The notes beneath the pieces were generated by a model, which did no database searches, was not told the DNA's origin, and worked only from the letters and a program-made list of their open reading frames with translations. DNA of 25,543 nt from S34-282 sp034422075. GTDB lineage: Bacteria > Chloroflexota > Dehalococcoidia > Lucifugimonadales > Australimonadaceae. Below are positions 7,078 to 14,414 of the stretch, piece after piece. The translations under genes were made by a program, and so were the position numbers. Position 1 is the first letter of the stretch; each line of letters begins with the position of its first letter. The stretch is taken from contig DAOUJX010000049.1 of NCBI GenBank assembly GCA_034422075.1, positions 1 through 25,543 on the forward strand, in the 5' to 3' direction.

Positions 7078-7407
7078 CGCATTCCTCCCATGAGGTCTAG
7101 GCCGAACCCCCAGTCAAACCCACTAAGACGCCGCGTCGGGGTTGGACCAGAACTGACCTTGCGACCAAAGGGGGACGTTACCAGTTCTCATCTGGGCAAA
7201 ACTAGCCGATTCGGCTGTGCGCTTTGGCCTCTCACTGCTCGCATGCGGCCGCTGCGCGTTGGCGCTGTGTCCGGATCAGGAACGCTCGCACAAATCGCGA
7301 ATCTCGATGCAGTGGCTGGGTGCGAACTGGTTCAGCACCGGTGCCGCACGCGCGATGCCAACTCCGATGCCGACAGGTGAGGAAGTTGTTGCTTTGTAGC
7401 GCGCTCG
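7078..7407. other. Intergenic region between DUF4389 and miaB
   Basis: These 330 bp hold no convincing gene. The short plus-strand ORFs here (the longest about 112 aa) show no family resemblance. The region should contain the minus-strand promoter of the DUF4389 gene and the end of the miaB transcript. The only structure I see is the weak terminator-like hairpin at 7196-7216. Confidence 0.5.
7196..7216 (-). terminator. Weak terminator-like hairpin downstream of miaB
   Basis: On the minus strand AGCCG-AAT-CGGCT is followed by AGTTTTG. The stem is only 5 bp and the T-run only four, and it lies about 190 nt after the miaB stop. It could end the miaB transcript, but it is a poor match to a strong intrinsic terminator. 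Confidence 0.25.
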
Positions 7408-8715
7408 CTAGCCTGCCGCCACCGCCGCTTCGACGACGCGCCCTTGCAGCGACCACGGACTCGTCTTGGTAATGCGCACGTCCACCAGCTCCCCGAGCGA
7501 AGTTGCCGCGCCGTCGGGGGTGTCGAAGAAGACGAGCTTGTCCGTGCGCGTGCGCCCCTGCAGGCGGCCCTCTTTGTGGCCGTCGACCAGCACCTCTTGG
7601 ACGCTTCCCAGAAGCGCGTTGTTGGCGTCGGTCAGGATGCGCTCCTGGAGCGATTCGATCTCGTGCAGCCGGCGCTGCTTCTCCTCCGCCGGCACGTCGT
7701 CCTCGAAGTGGCGCTGCGCGTAGGTGTTGGGGCGCGTGGAGTACGCCGCCGCATGCACCTTCTCGAAGCGCAGGTCGCGCACCATCGAGAGCGTTTCCTC
7801 GAACTGCTCCTCCGTCTCGCCCGGGAAGCCTACGATGAGGTCGGTCACCATCGCCACGCCCTGAATCGTGGCGCGGATGCGGTCGACGAGGTCGCGGTAC
7901 TCCGCGTTGGTGTAGCCGCGCCGCATTCGCTCCAGCACCTCGTCCCCGCCGGCCTGGAACGGCAGGTTGACGCACTCCATCACGCGCGGCAACCGCGCTA
8001 TCGCCTCGATGATGCGCTCGCTCATGTCGTTGGGGTGCGAGGTGAGGAAGCGGATCCGGCGCAGCTCCGGCACGCCGTCGTGGACGGCCTCGAGCAGGTC
8101 GGCGAGGTCGGGGGCGTCCGGCAGGTCGTGGCCGTAGGAGTCGACGTTCTGGCCGAGCAGCGTGACCTCGCGTACGCCGCGAGCCACCAGCATGCGGCAC
8201 TCCGCGACCACCTCGTCGACGGGCCTCGAGGCCTCCCTGCCGCGGCGGTAGGGGATGATGCAGAAGGTGCAGAACTTGTCGCAGCCGTGGATGATGGGCA
8301 CGTGCGTCGTGACCGCGGGCGCAGCGGGCACGTAGGGGCCGATGCACCCCTCCGTGTCGACCCCCATCCGCTCGCCGAGCAGTTCGACGAGGGGCTCGAA
8401 GCGCTGGGGCTGCATGAAGGCGTCGACGTACGGGAACCGCCTGCGCAGGTCGTCCTGCTTCGGCCCGACCATGCAGCCCATGAGGGCGAGCGTGCGCTCC
8501 TCCTTGGCCTGCCGCCACGGTTTGAGGCTGGTGAGCATTCCGACGACCCTGTCCTCAGCGTTCTGGCGAACGACGCACGAGTTGAGGACGATGACGTCGG
8601 CGTCCTTGGGCCGGAGGGTCTGGCGCAGGCCGAGCTGCTCCAACGCGGCGCCCATCCGCTCCGAGTCCGCCTTGTTCATCTGGCATCCGACCGTCCAGAT
8701 GTAGTACTCAGCCAT
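7408..8715 (-). CDS. miaB: tRNA-2-methylthio-N6-dimethylallyladenosine synthase
   Basis: The protein has 435 aa and is a methylthiotransferase. MiaB uses two [4Fe-4S] clusters and S-adenosylmethionine to add a methylthio group to i6A37 of tRNAs reading UNN codons. The N-terminal UPF0004 domain starts MAEYYIWTVGCQMNKADSE and has the three auxiliary-cluster cysteines Cys11, Cys47 and Cys81. The radical-SAM motif CDKFCTFC gives Cys145, Cys149 and Cys152. The block PIIHGCDKFC, FLTSHP, VNLPFQAGGDEVLERMRRGYT and a C-terminal TRAM domain complete the family pattern. The frame is open 19 codons further up, but ATG 8715 matches family N-termini and has GAGGCAGG ahead of it. It is divergent from nadA. 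A related MtaB/RimO-type function is less likely, given the close match to MiaB motifs. Confidence 0.94.
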   Translation of the reverse strand: MAEYYIWTVGCQMNKADSERMGAALEQLGLRQTLRPKDADVIVLNSCVVRQNAEDRVVGMLTSLKPWRQAKEERTLALMGCMVGPKQDDLRRRFPYVDAFMQPQRFEPLVELLGERMGVDTEGCIGPYVPAAPAVTTHVPIIHGCDKFCTFCIIPYRRGREASRPVDEVVAECRMLVARGVREVTLLGQNVDSYGHDLPDAPDLADLLEAVHDGVPELRRIRFLTSHPNDMSERIIEAIARLPRVMECVNLPFQAGGDEVLERMRRGYTNAEYRDLVDRIRATIQGVAMVTDLIVGFPGETEEQFEETLSMVRDLRFEKVHAAAYSTRPNTYAQRHFEDDVPAEEKQRRLHEIESLQERILTDANNALLGSVQEVLVDGHKEGRLQGRTRTDKLVFFDTPDGAATSLGELVDVRITKTSPWSLQGRVVEAAVAAG

Positions 8716-8742
8716 GCCTGCCTCTGGGGGATTCTGGGTCAA

Positions 8743-8772
8743 AGAATACGCTGACGGGCCGTTACTGAGCAA
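8743..8772 (-). promoter_or_regulatory. Predicted sigma-70-type promoter for miaB
   Basis: On the minus strand TTGCTC (8772-8767) and TATTCT (8748-8743) are separated by 18 nt. This places transcription initiation just upstream of ATG 8715. It is the best -35/-10 pair in the gap. Confidence 0.5.
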
Positions 8773-8799
8773 CGCGGCGAGGGAGGGCGCTCTTGCACG

Positions 8800-8808
8800 T
8801 GGTACAAT
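8800..8808 (+). promoter_or_regulatory. Predicted extended -10 promoter for nadA-nadC
   Basis: TGGTACAAT (8800-8808) fits an extended -10 element (TGn plus TACAAT). No good -35 lies 17 nt upstream, as is usual for extended -10 promoters. The resulting leader to ATG 8885 would be about 70 nt. I saw no clear NAD-responsive operator. Confidence 0.45.
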
Positions 8809-8884
8809 GAACCCCTAGGCGCGTGATTCATTTCACAATCGCGCGAGCGCGTATGCCGTCCGACTCCTTGGCGCGAGGCGAGGC

Positions 8885-10123
8885 ATGGCTATCGACACGA
8901 AGGGCATCCCGCTCGTTCCACGTACCGAGGTGGAGCACAGCGAGTTCTGCCGCCCGAACGTCGACCTCGTCGCGAAGCCGCTCGCCGAGGAGATGGGCGC
9001 GCAGGTGCGCTGGCAGAATATCCCCGATGAGTACGTCCACCTCGATGCCGCTGCGCTCGACGCGCGCATCGGGGCCGCGCGACAAGCCCTTGGCCGCCGC
9101 GCCGTCGTCCTCGGCCATCACTACCAGCGCGAGGAGGTCATTCGCTACGCCGACCTCCAGGGCGACTCCTTCAAGCTCTCGCAGCACGCCGCCGCGCAAG
9201 AGGATGCAGCGTACATCGTCTTCTGCGGCGTCCACTTCATGGCGGAGACGGCCGACGTGCTCTCCGCCGACCACCAGCAGGTCATCCTGCCCAACCTGAC
9301 CGCGGGCTGCTCCATGGCCGACATGGCGGGAACGGACGACGTGCTCGATTGCTGGGACGACCTCACCGCGCTGCTCGGCGAGGGCGTCACGACGCCGGTG
9401 ACCTACATGAACTCGACCGCCGACATCAAGGCGCTCTGCGGGCGCAGCGGCGGCATCGTCTGCACCTCTTCCAACGCGCGCGCCATGATGCAGTGGGCGT
9501 TCGAGCAGCGCCCCAAGGTGCTCTTCTTGCCCGATGAACACCTTGGCCGCAACACCGCCCTCGATCTGGGCATCGACGAGCAGGACATCGTCGTCTGGCA
9601 CCCGTGGAAGCGCATGGGCGGGCTGACAGCGGAGGAACTGAGCGCTGCCAAGGTCATCCTGTGGCGCGGCCACTGCGCCGTCCACACGCGCTTCAAGGTG
9701 CACCAGATAGAGGCGGCCCGCGCCCAATTCCCTGCAGTCAACGTCATCGTCCACCCCGAATGCACGCATGAGGTCGTCGCCGCAGCCGACCTCAACGGCT
9801 CCACCGAGCGCATCATCGAGGCGGTCAACGCCGCGCCGTCCGGCTCCCTCTGGGCGGTCGGCACCGAGATCAACCTCGTCCACCGCCTGCAGGCCAACAA
9901 CCCCGACAAGACCATCTTCTGCCTCGACCCGGTGGTCTGCCCCTGCTCGACGATGTACCGCATCCACCCCGCCTACGTTGCGTGGGTGCTGGAGGAGCTG
10001 GTCGCGGGCAATGCCGTCAACGTCATCAGCGTCGACCCGCAGACGAGGGAGCAGGCGCGCACGGCGCTCCAGCGGATGCTCGACGTAACGGCCGAACGCA
10101 CGCGCGCAGCCGCCCGCGACTAG
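8885..10123 (+). CDS. nadA: Quinolinate synthase A
   Basis: The protein has 412 aa. NadA condenses iminoaspartate with dihydroxyacetone phosphate to quinolinate, the second step of de novo NAD synthesis. It is a [4Fe-4S] enzyme of the longer, Bacillus-like form. Visible blocks are VVLGHHYQREEV (residues 74-85), GDSFKLS, FCGVHFMAETADVL (Cys114), AGCSMADM, YMNSTADIKALCG, FLPDEHLGRNTA, WRGHCAVH (Cys264), VHPECTHEV, GTEINLVHRL and CPCSTMYRI. Cys114, Cys264 and Cys354 are the likely cluster ligands. Cys352 forms a CxC pair with Cys354, similar to the redox pair described in the Bacillus enzyme. ATG 8885 follows GAGGCGAGG. nadC starts 14 nt after its stop, clearly an operon. No nadB (aspartate oxidase) lies beside it. 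Confidence 0.96.
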   Translation: MAIDTKGIPLVPRTEVEHSEFCRPNVDLVAKPLAEEMGAQVRWQNIPDEYVHLDAAALDARIGAARQALGRRAVVLGHHYQREEVIRYADLQGDSFKLSQHAAAQEDAAYIVFCGVHFMAETADVLSADHQQVILPNLTAGCSMADMAGTDDVLDCWDDLTALLGEGVTTPVTYMNSTADIKALCGRSGGIVCTSSNARAMMQWAFEQRPKVLFLPDEHLGRNTALDLGIDEQDIVVWHPWKRMGGLTAEELSAAKVILWRGHCAVHTRFKVHQIEAARAQFPAVNVIVHPECTHEVVAAADLNGSTERIIEAVNAAPSGSLWAVGTEINLVHRLQANNPDKTIFCLDPVVCPCSTMYRIHPAYVAWVLEELVAGNAVNVISVDPQTREQARTALQRMLDVTAERTRAAARD

Positions 10124-10137
10124 CGAGGGGCAATCCT

Positions 10138-11001
10138 ATGCAACTCCACCGCTGGCACGGCACCATTCAGCTCATCCAGCACGCGCTCGCCGAGGACGAG
10201 GCCGCCGCCGATGCAACGTCAGGCCTCCTCCCTGATGACCTCGACGGCCGCGCGGCGATGGTCGCGAAGGAGCCGGGTGTCATCGCAGGCACCGCCATTG
10301 CGCTCGAGGTCTTCCGGCAGGTGGACGATTCGCTCGATTGCGCCGCCGACGCGCACGACGGCGCGTGGGTCGAGCCGGGCGAGCGCATCGCCTCCATATC
10401 GGGGCGTTTGTCGTCCATCCTGCGCGCCGAGCGGACGGCGCTCAACTTCGCGCAGCGCCTCTCCGGCATCGCCACCTCGGCGCGGGCGTACGCCGACGCC
10501 GTCGCCGGTACGGGCGCGACCCTCATCGACACGCGCAAGACGCTCCCTGGTTGGCGGCTACTGGACAAGTACGCCGTGCGCATGGGGGGCGGCCACAACC
10601 ACCGCATGAGCCTCGCGGACGGCGTGCTGGTCAAGGACAATCACATCGCCGCCGCCGCGACCTTGGGCGAGACCATCGCCGACCTCGTCGCGAGAGCGCG
10701 GAGTACCGCGCCCCACACCGTGCGCGTCGAAGTGGAGTGCGACACGCTCGAGCAGGTGCGCGAGGCGCTCGATGCGGGCGCGGACATCGTGATGCTCGAC
10801 AACATGACGCTGGAACAGATGCGCCAGGGCGTGGCGCTCTGCAAGGGCCGCGCTCTCACCGAGGCGTCCGGAGGCGTGACGCTGGAGACGGTGCGCGCCA
10901 TCGCCGAGACGGGGGTGGACCTCGTCTCCTCCGGCGCCATCACCCACTCCGTCCGCGCCCTCGACATCGCGCTCGACGTAACGCCCGCCGGCGCCGCCTA
11001 G
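10138..11001 (+). CDS. nadC: Nicotinate-nucleotide pyrophosphorylase (carboxylating)
   Basis: The protein has 287 aa. NadC (quinolinate phosphoribosyltransferase) converts quinolinate and PRPP to nicotinate mononucleotide with loss of CO2, the step after NadA. Family blocks are RTALNFAQRLSGIAT, the substrate-binding DTRKTLPGWRLLDKYAV, MGGGHNHRMSLADGVLVKDNHI, VEVEC, DIVMLDNM, EASGG and VDLVSSGAITHS, all intact. The ATG at 10138 follows GAGGGG with good spacing; the open frame upstream overlaps nadA and is not used. The last codons and stop lie in a 29-nt sequence that recurs with three mismatches at 12182-12210, just past the next gene. The C-terminal tail (TPAGAA) is short and variable in the family, so it could tolerate rearrangement there. 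Confidence 0.96.
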   Translation: MQLHRWHGTIQLIQHALAEDEAAADATSGLLPDDLDGRAAMVAKEPGVIAGTAIALEVFRQVDDSLDCAADAHDGAWVEPGERIASISGRLSSILRAERTALNFAQRLSGIATSARAYADAVAGTGATLIDTRKTLPGWRLLDKYAVRMGGGHNHRMSLADGVLVKDNHIAAAATLGETIADLVARARSTAPHTVRVEVECDTLEQVREALDAGADIVMLDNMTLEQMRQGVALCKGRALTEASGGVTLETVRAIAETGVDLVSSGAITHSVRALDIALDVTPAGAA

Positions 11002-11005
11002 CTCC
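10977..11005. repeat. 29-nt direct repeat, copy 1 (nadC 3' end)
   Basis: It begins CGTAACGCCC and ends CGCCTAGCTCC, spanning the last codons and stop of nadC. It matches 12182-12210 at 26 of 29 positions, in the same orientation. The two copies bracket the lipoprotein gene almost exactly (offset 1205 bp). Confidence 0.75.
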
Positions 11006-11085
11006 GGACAGTTGCACCCCGAGCCGGCTCGCATCGGCGATTGGGATATGGTTTGCACGCATTGCGACGCGGTAGAGGTGCGGTG

Positions 11086-12186
11086 GTGAGGCCCTTCCCG
11101 TTGGCGCTTCTTGCTCTGTGTGTGGCATGCGCGCTCGCAGGCTGCCAGTCGGACGCCGACCGCATCAGGGAGATAAACGAGACAGAACGGACGCGAGCGC
11201 AGACTCCATCCGGCGCTCGCACACCAACGCCAACGCCTACCCCGCTCACGGCAGAGATAGGAGTGCTGGAGATTGAGGTCGGAGACTGCCTGAACTCCAC
11301 ACTTCCAGACGGCGTAACCATCGAAACAGTAGTAATCGTGCCCTGCTCGGGTCCGTGGGAGTACCGCGTCGTCAGTTCGTTCGAAGTTACAGGGTTTGAC
11401 GAATACCCAGGCTCGGACGAGTTGTCCAAGTTGGCTGGAGAACGGTGTGACCGGCGCTTTACCTACTTTCTCTATCCACTTGAGGACTCATGGGAAGGAG
11501 CGTCCGTTCTCGGGTTTGGACAACAGGATAGGGCCGTCGATTGCCTGCAGGCGAGTTTCGGTCTGTCTGTAGGCGACCGACCTAGACTGGACAGGATGGC
11601 CAGCACACTAAGGTTGGAGGAAGGGGAGTGCTTCAACGAAGCCCTCGAAACCGACGGCCAACAGGTAGAGGTAGTGGATTGCTCTGGCCAATGGCAATAC
11701 CGGGTCGTCGATTCTTTCAAGGTCACAGGGTTTGACGAATATCCCGGCGAGGAAGAACTGGCAAAGCTGGCGCTAAGGCGTTGTGACCGACGCCTTGTCG
11801 AGTACTACGGTCCCTCGGCTGATTCATGGGAAGCAGTGCAGGACAGGAGCCTCCTCTGCCTCCAGGACAGTTTCGGCCTGCCCCTCAGTCAGCGCGCCCG
11901 ATTGGACAGGATGGCTGCGCTCTCGAAGCTGGAGGAAGGAGAGTGCTTCAAGGAGGCCCCTGAAACGGGCGGCCTGCAGGTCGAAGTATTGGATTGCTCC
12001 GGGAGTTGGGACGGGCGAGTAATCACTAAGCTCTCTGTCTCAGGTGATGGGCCCTATCCTGGAACTGACCACTTCGACGGGGTAGCAGAACTACACTGTG
12101 CGGCGGCTACGGACTTTTACGTTTACCCGCTGGAAGAATCATGGGTTCTGGGTGACCGCACGATGCTGTGCATCGGGGTATCGTGA
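11086..12186 (+). CDS. Lipoprotein with three septum-formation-like repeats
   Basis: The protein has 366 aa. The signal peptide ends in lipobox LAGC (Cys20). A charged stretch and a short Thr/Pro linker follow to about residue 54. Three tandem domains then occupy residues 61-176, 177-281 and 282-366, each with four Cys in the same places: GDC/GEC, PCSG/DCSG, RCDRR or HC, and DCL/LCL/LCI (12 in all). The pattern CSGxWxxRV, YPG, C, then SW and C resembles the Septum_form domain (PF13845) of actinobacterial surface proteins. The function is unknown; it is probably an extracytoplasmic, disulfide-bonded protein. GTG 11086 is seven bases after GAGG; GTG 11083 and TTG 11041 are alternatives. The gene is visibly richer in A and T codons than nadA and nadC, and is flanked by direct repeats, consistent with acquisition. 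Confidence 0.8.
   Translation: MRPFPLALLALCVACALAGCQSDADRIREINETERTRAQTPSGARTPTPTPTPLTAEIGVLEIEVGDCLNSTLPDGVTIETVVIVPCSGPWEYRVVSSFEVTGFDEYPGSDELSKLAGERCDRRFTYFLYPLEDSWEGASVLGFGQQDRAVDCLQASFGLSVGDRPRLDRMASTLRLEEGECFNEALETDGQQVEVVDCSGQWQYRVVDSFKVTGFDEYPGEEELAKLALRRCDRRLVEYYGPSADSWEAVQDRSLLCLQDSFGLPLSQRARLDRMAALSKLEEGECFKEAPETGGLQVEVLDCSGSWDGRVITKLSVSGDGPYPGTDHFDGVAELHCAAATDFYVYPLEESWVLGDRTMLCIGVS
11266..12183 (+). repeat. Three tandem domain-coding units in the lipoprotein gene
   Basis: Units start at 11266, 11614 and 11929. Nucleotide identity is obvious by eye: ACAGGGTTTGACGAATA recurs in units 1 and 2, and GGACAGGATGGC then GGAGGAAGG(G/A)GAGTGCTTCAA introduces units 2 and 3. Units 2 and 3 look like the most recent duplicates. 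The last unit has lost the RCDRR motif but keeps its Cys. Confidence 0.8.
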
Positions 12187-12210
12187 CGACCGCCGGCGTC
12201 GCCTAGCTCC
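12182..12210. repeat. 29-nt direct repeat, copy 2 (after the lipoprotein gene)
   Basis: It begins CGTGACGACC and ends CGCCTAGCTCC. It overlaps the TGA of the lipoprotein gene and preserves the nadC-like TAG context. See copy 1 at 10977-11005. Confidence 0.75.
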
Positions 12211-12217
12211 TAGGAGC
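12206..12217. repeat. Perfect 12-bp palindrome GCTCCTAGGAGC
   Basis: It lies in the 45-bp gap between the convergent lipoprotein and hydrolase genes and overlaps the end of repeat copy 2. There is no T-run, so a conventional terminator is unlikely. It may be a recombination scar or a protein site. Confidence 0.45.
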
Positions 12218-12231
12218 CCCCCACTCCCGCC

Positions 12232-13059
12232 TCACCGCATCCCATCCAAGAATGCGCCGAGCGTGGCAAGAAACGCGCCGGGGTTCTCGTCGAGGCACCA
12301 GTGGCCGCCGTTGGGCACCTCCACCATGGCGCTGTGAGGGATGGCGGTGGCCATGCGCTCGGCAACGTCGCGGCGCAGCAGCGGCGATTCGGCGCCCCGC
12401 ACGATCAGCGTGTGCACGCCGATGCGCGGCAGCGTCTCCCACGCATCGGGGCGCTCGTACTGCAAGATGACTTGCCGGTCGCGCTTCCAGATGCGCTGTC
12501 CCTCATCGCCGTGCGGGTTGGTCATCACCTCCGCAAGGTGGCGGAGCAGCGCGCCGTCCGCGCCAGGCTCCCGCGAGCGCAGCCGCTCCACGACCGCATC
12601 GAGGTCTCCCCAGACGTCCCCCTCCTCGCGGTAGCGGACGAACATGTTGCCGGAGCCGGGGTTCACGGCGTCGGGGTCCATGTCGACGATGACGAGGCCG
12701 GCGACGCGCGAGGGGTCGTTGGCGGTGTGGCTGAAGGCGTACTTGCCGCCCGCCGAGTGGCCGACGAGCACCGCGTCACGCACGTCCAGCTCCTCCAGCA
12801 AATCGCCGACCTCGCCCACGTAGTTCTCGAACTGGTAGTGTCCCGGCAACCACTCGCTGTCGCCGTGGCCGCGCGCGTCGAGCGCATAGACGCGGTAGCG
12901 CGACGAGAGCGCCGCGGCGACGTGGTCCCAGTTACGCGCGGTGTCCTGCAGGCCGTGGAGGAGCACGACCGCTCGTCCGTCGCCGCCCCAATCGACGTAG
13001 TGCAGCCGCGCGCCGCGCGCGCTCAGGTAGTGGTCGGTCGGTGCGCGCTCGCTCGTCAT
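12232..13059 (-). CDS. Alpha/beta hydrolase
   Basis: The protein has 275 aa with a complete alpha/beta-hydrolase fold. The oxyanion-hole HG is in VVLLHGLQDTARNW near residue 35, the RGHGDSE block is near 64, the nucleophile elbow is GHSAGG (Ser102), and the catalytic His is in NGGHWCLDE (His253). The acid is probably in the segment after VRGAESPLL. The closest families are esterase, epoxide-hydrolase-like and C-C hydrolase groups; the substrate is unknown. ATG 13059 overlaps the stop of the upstream M20 amidohydrolase as ATGA, so translation is coupled and the two probably act in one pathway. It is convergent with the lipoprotein gene. Confidence 0.9.
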   Translation of the reverse strand: MTSERAPTDHYLSARGARLHYVDWGGDGRAVVLLHGLQDTARNWDHVAAALSSRYRVYALDARGHGDSEWLPGHYQFENYVGEVGDLLEELDVRDAVLVGHSAGGKYAFSHTANDPSRVAGLVIVDMDPDAVNPGSGNMFVRYREEGDVWGDLDAVVERLRSREPGADGALLRHLAEVMTNPHGDEGQRIWKRDRQVILQYERPDAWETLPRIGVHTLIVRGAESPLLRRDVAERMATAIPHSAMVEVPNGGHWCLDENPGAFLATLGAFLDGMR

Positions 13060-14321
13060 CCGCCGCTCACCATGCGGTCGACGCGCAACAGCGCCTGGCC
13101 GAGGATGCGCGCGCCAAGCACGATGTCGTCGAGGTCGGCCCACTCCTCGGGGCAGTGGCTCTTGCCGTCCTTGCAGCGGATGAAGACCATCCCCGCTGGC
13201 GCGACCGGAGCGAGGCGCGCGGCGTCATGCGATGCCCGGCTCGGTAGGCGGCGCTCCGGCAACCCCAGGTCTCGCAGCGCTCCGGCCACGGCGTCCTGCA
13301 TGTGCTGCGGCAACGGGACGGGCTGCTCCACGTGCTGCCATTCGATGGTGTGGCCGAGGCCGCGCCGGTCAGCTATGGCGCGCAACTCCTCATCCACGGA
13401 GCGCTGCGCGATGGCCAGCGCCTCGCTGTCGGTCGAGCGCACCTCGACGCTCATGTCCACCCGGCCGGGGATGACGTTGACCATGTTGGGGCTGACGCTC
13501 AGCCAGCCGACGGTGCCGACGCTCTCCTCGACGATGCCCGGGGCGCTGGCGATGCGCTCGACGGCCAGCACCAGCTCCGCCGCGCCCGCGAGCGCGTCCT
13601 TGCGATCAGGCATGGGCGTGGCGCCTGCGTGGTCGGCGGCGCCCTCCAGCGAAACGCGCGCGCGGCAGGGAGCGGCGATGGTGGTGACGACGCCTGCGGC
13701 CAGCCCCTCGCGCTCCAGCACGGCGCCCTGCTCAATGTGCAGTTCGAGGTAGCCGGCGATCTGGCCGAGCGGGCGTTGGGCGCGCTCAGCGTTCGCCGCG
13801 TCGCCGCCCAGCGCGTCGAGCGCGTCGGACAGCCGCTCGCCGAACGGCGTCATCGGATCGGCGATGTGCGCCGACGTGACGCTGCCTGCCATGATGCGGC
13901 TGCCGAGCGGCGTGAGATTGAAGATGGTCGGCTCCTCGCACGTGAAGTCGACCAGCTCCAGCGGCAAGGAAAGGTCGATGCCCGCCTCACTCAGGCAGCG
14001 CGTGACCTCGAGCGCGCCGAGCACGCCGACGATGCCGTCGAAGCGTCCGCCCGCCTCGACCGTGTCGGTGTGGGAGCCCATCATGAGGACGCGCTCGCCA
14101 TCGCCGCCGCGCCTGCCGATGAGGTTGGAGGCGGCGTCATTGCGCACGTCGAGGCCGGCGTCGCGGAAGCGCTCGGCGAGCCACGCGCGCGCCTCGAGGT
14201 ACTGGGGGCTGAACGCGCGGCGAGTCCACGGCAATCCGGGATCGGTGAAGCGCTCGAGGGCGAGCAGGTCGGCTTGGATGCGCTCCGGCTGTATGGCGAG
14301 GTCGGGCAGGCCGGCGGCCAC
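13056..14321 (-). CDS. M20-family amidohydrolase (allantoate deiminase / N-carbamoyl-L-amino-acid hydrolase type)
   Basis: The protein has 421 aa. This family hydrolyses allantoate, ureidoglycolate or N-carbamoyl amino acids with two metal ions. Metal-site blocks are GSHTDTV (His84), GGRFDGIVG (Asp95), FTCEEP (Glu129/130), LELHIEQG and a late SHDA. The dimerisation domain has HAGATPM with a following RKDAL, and the C-terminus has VFIRCKDGKSHCPEE, a variant of the family's GISHSPEE. The upstream ATG (14327) touches its SD (GGAGG) with no gap, whereas GTG 14321 lies six bases after it, so GTG is preferred. The frame is open much further up without homology. Its stop overlaps the alpha/beta-hydrolase start by 4 nt. 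It is divergent from the EamA transporter, which might import or export a related compound. The exact substrate is not resolved. Confidence 0.9.
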   Translation of the reverse strand: MAAGLPDLAIQPERIQADLLALERFTDPGLPWTRRAFSPQYLEARAWLAERFRDAGLDVRNDAASNLIGRRGGDGERVLMMGSHTDTVEAGGRFDGIVGVLGALEVTRCLSEAGIDLSLPLELVDFTCEEPTIFNLTPLGSRIMAGSVTSAHIADPMTPFGERLSDALDALGGDAANAERAQRPLGQIAGYLELHIEQGAVLEREGLAAGVVTTIAAPCRARVSLEGAADHAGATPMPDRKDALAGAAELVLAVERIASAPGIVEESVGTVGWLSVSPNMVNVIPGRVDMSVEVRSTDSEALAIAQRSVDEELRAIADRRGLGHTIEWQHVEQPVPLPQHMQDAVAGALRDLGLPERRLPSRASHDAARLAPVAPAGMVFIRCKDGKSHCPEEWADLDDIVLGARILGQALLRVDRMVSGG

Positions 14322-14355
14322 GGTCATCCTCCGTCGTCGATTGGCTGTGGGGCGG

Positions 14356-14371
14356 TAGGCTATCATGCCTA
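14356..14371. promoter_or_regulatory. Inverted repeat around a -10-like TATCAT, candidate operator
   Basis: TAGGC (14356-14360) and GCCTA (14367-14371) flank TATCAT. The site lies in the divergent gap between the M20 amidohydrolase and EamA genes. TATCAT could be the -10 of eamA, but no properly spaced -35 is clear. A repressor bound here would block transcription of eamA and perhaps of both genes. Confidence 0.35.
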
Positions 14372-14377
14372 GCGGCG

Positions 14378-14403
14378 GGACGCGCTCCTTGTAGGGCGCG
14401 TCC
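14378..14403 (+). promoter_or_regulatory. Stable hairpin in the eamA leader
   Basis: GGACGCGC (14378-14385) pairs perfectly with GCGCGTCC (14396-14403). The inner CCT/AGG (14387-14389 with 14393-14395) extends the stem past one bulged T. It ends 11 nt before ATG 14415. The only SD-like purines (AGGG) are inside the stem, so it could hold down translation. Confidence 0.5.
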
Positions 14404-14414
14404 TTGTGTGATGC

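Noticed and set aside
8716..8772. 19-codon N-terminal extension of miaB
   Set aside because: The MiaB family starts at the MAEYYIWTVGC block, and the extension overlaps the predicted miaB promoter.
12301..13752. 483-aa plus-strand ORF opposite the alpha/beta hydrolase and M20 genes
   Set aside because: It spans two real coupled genes on the other strand and has no family features.
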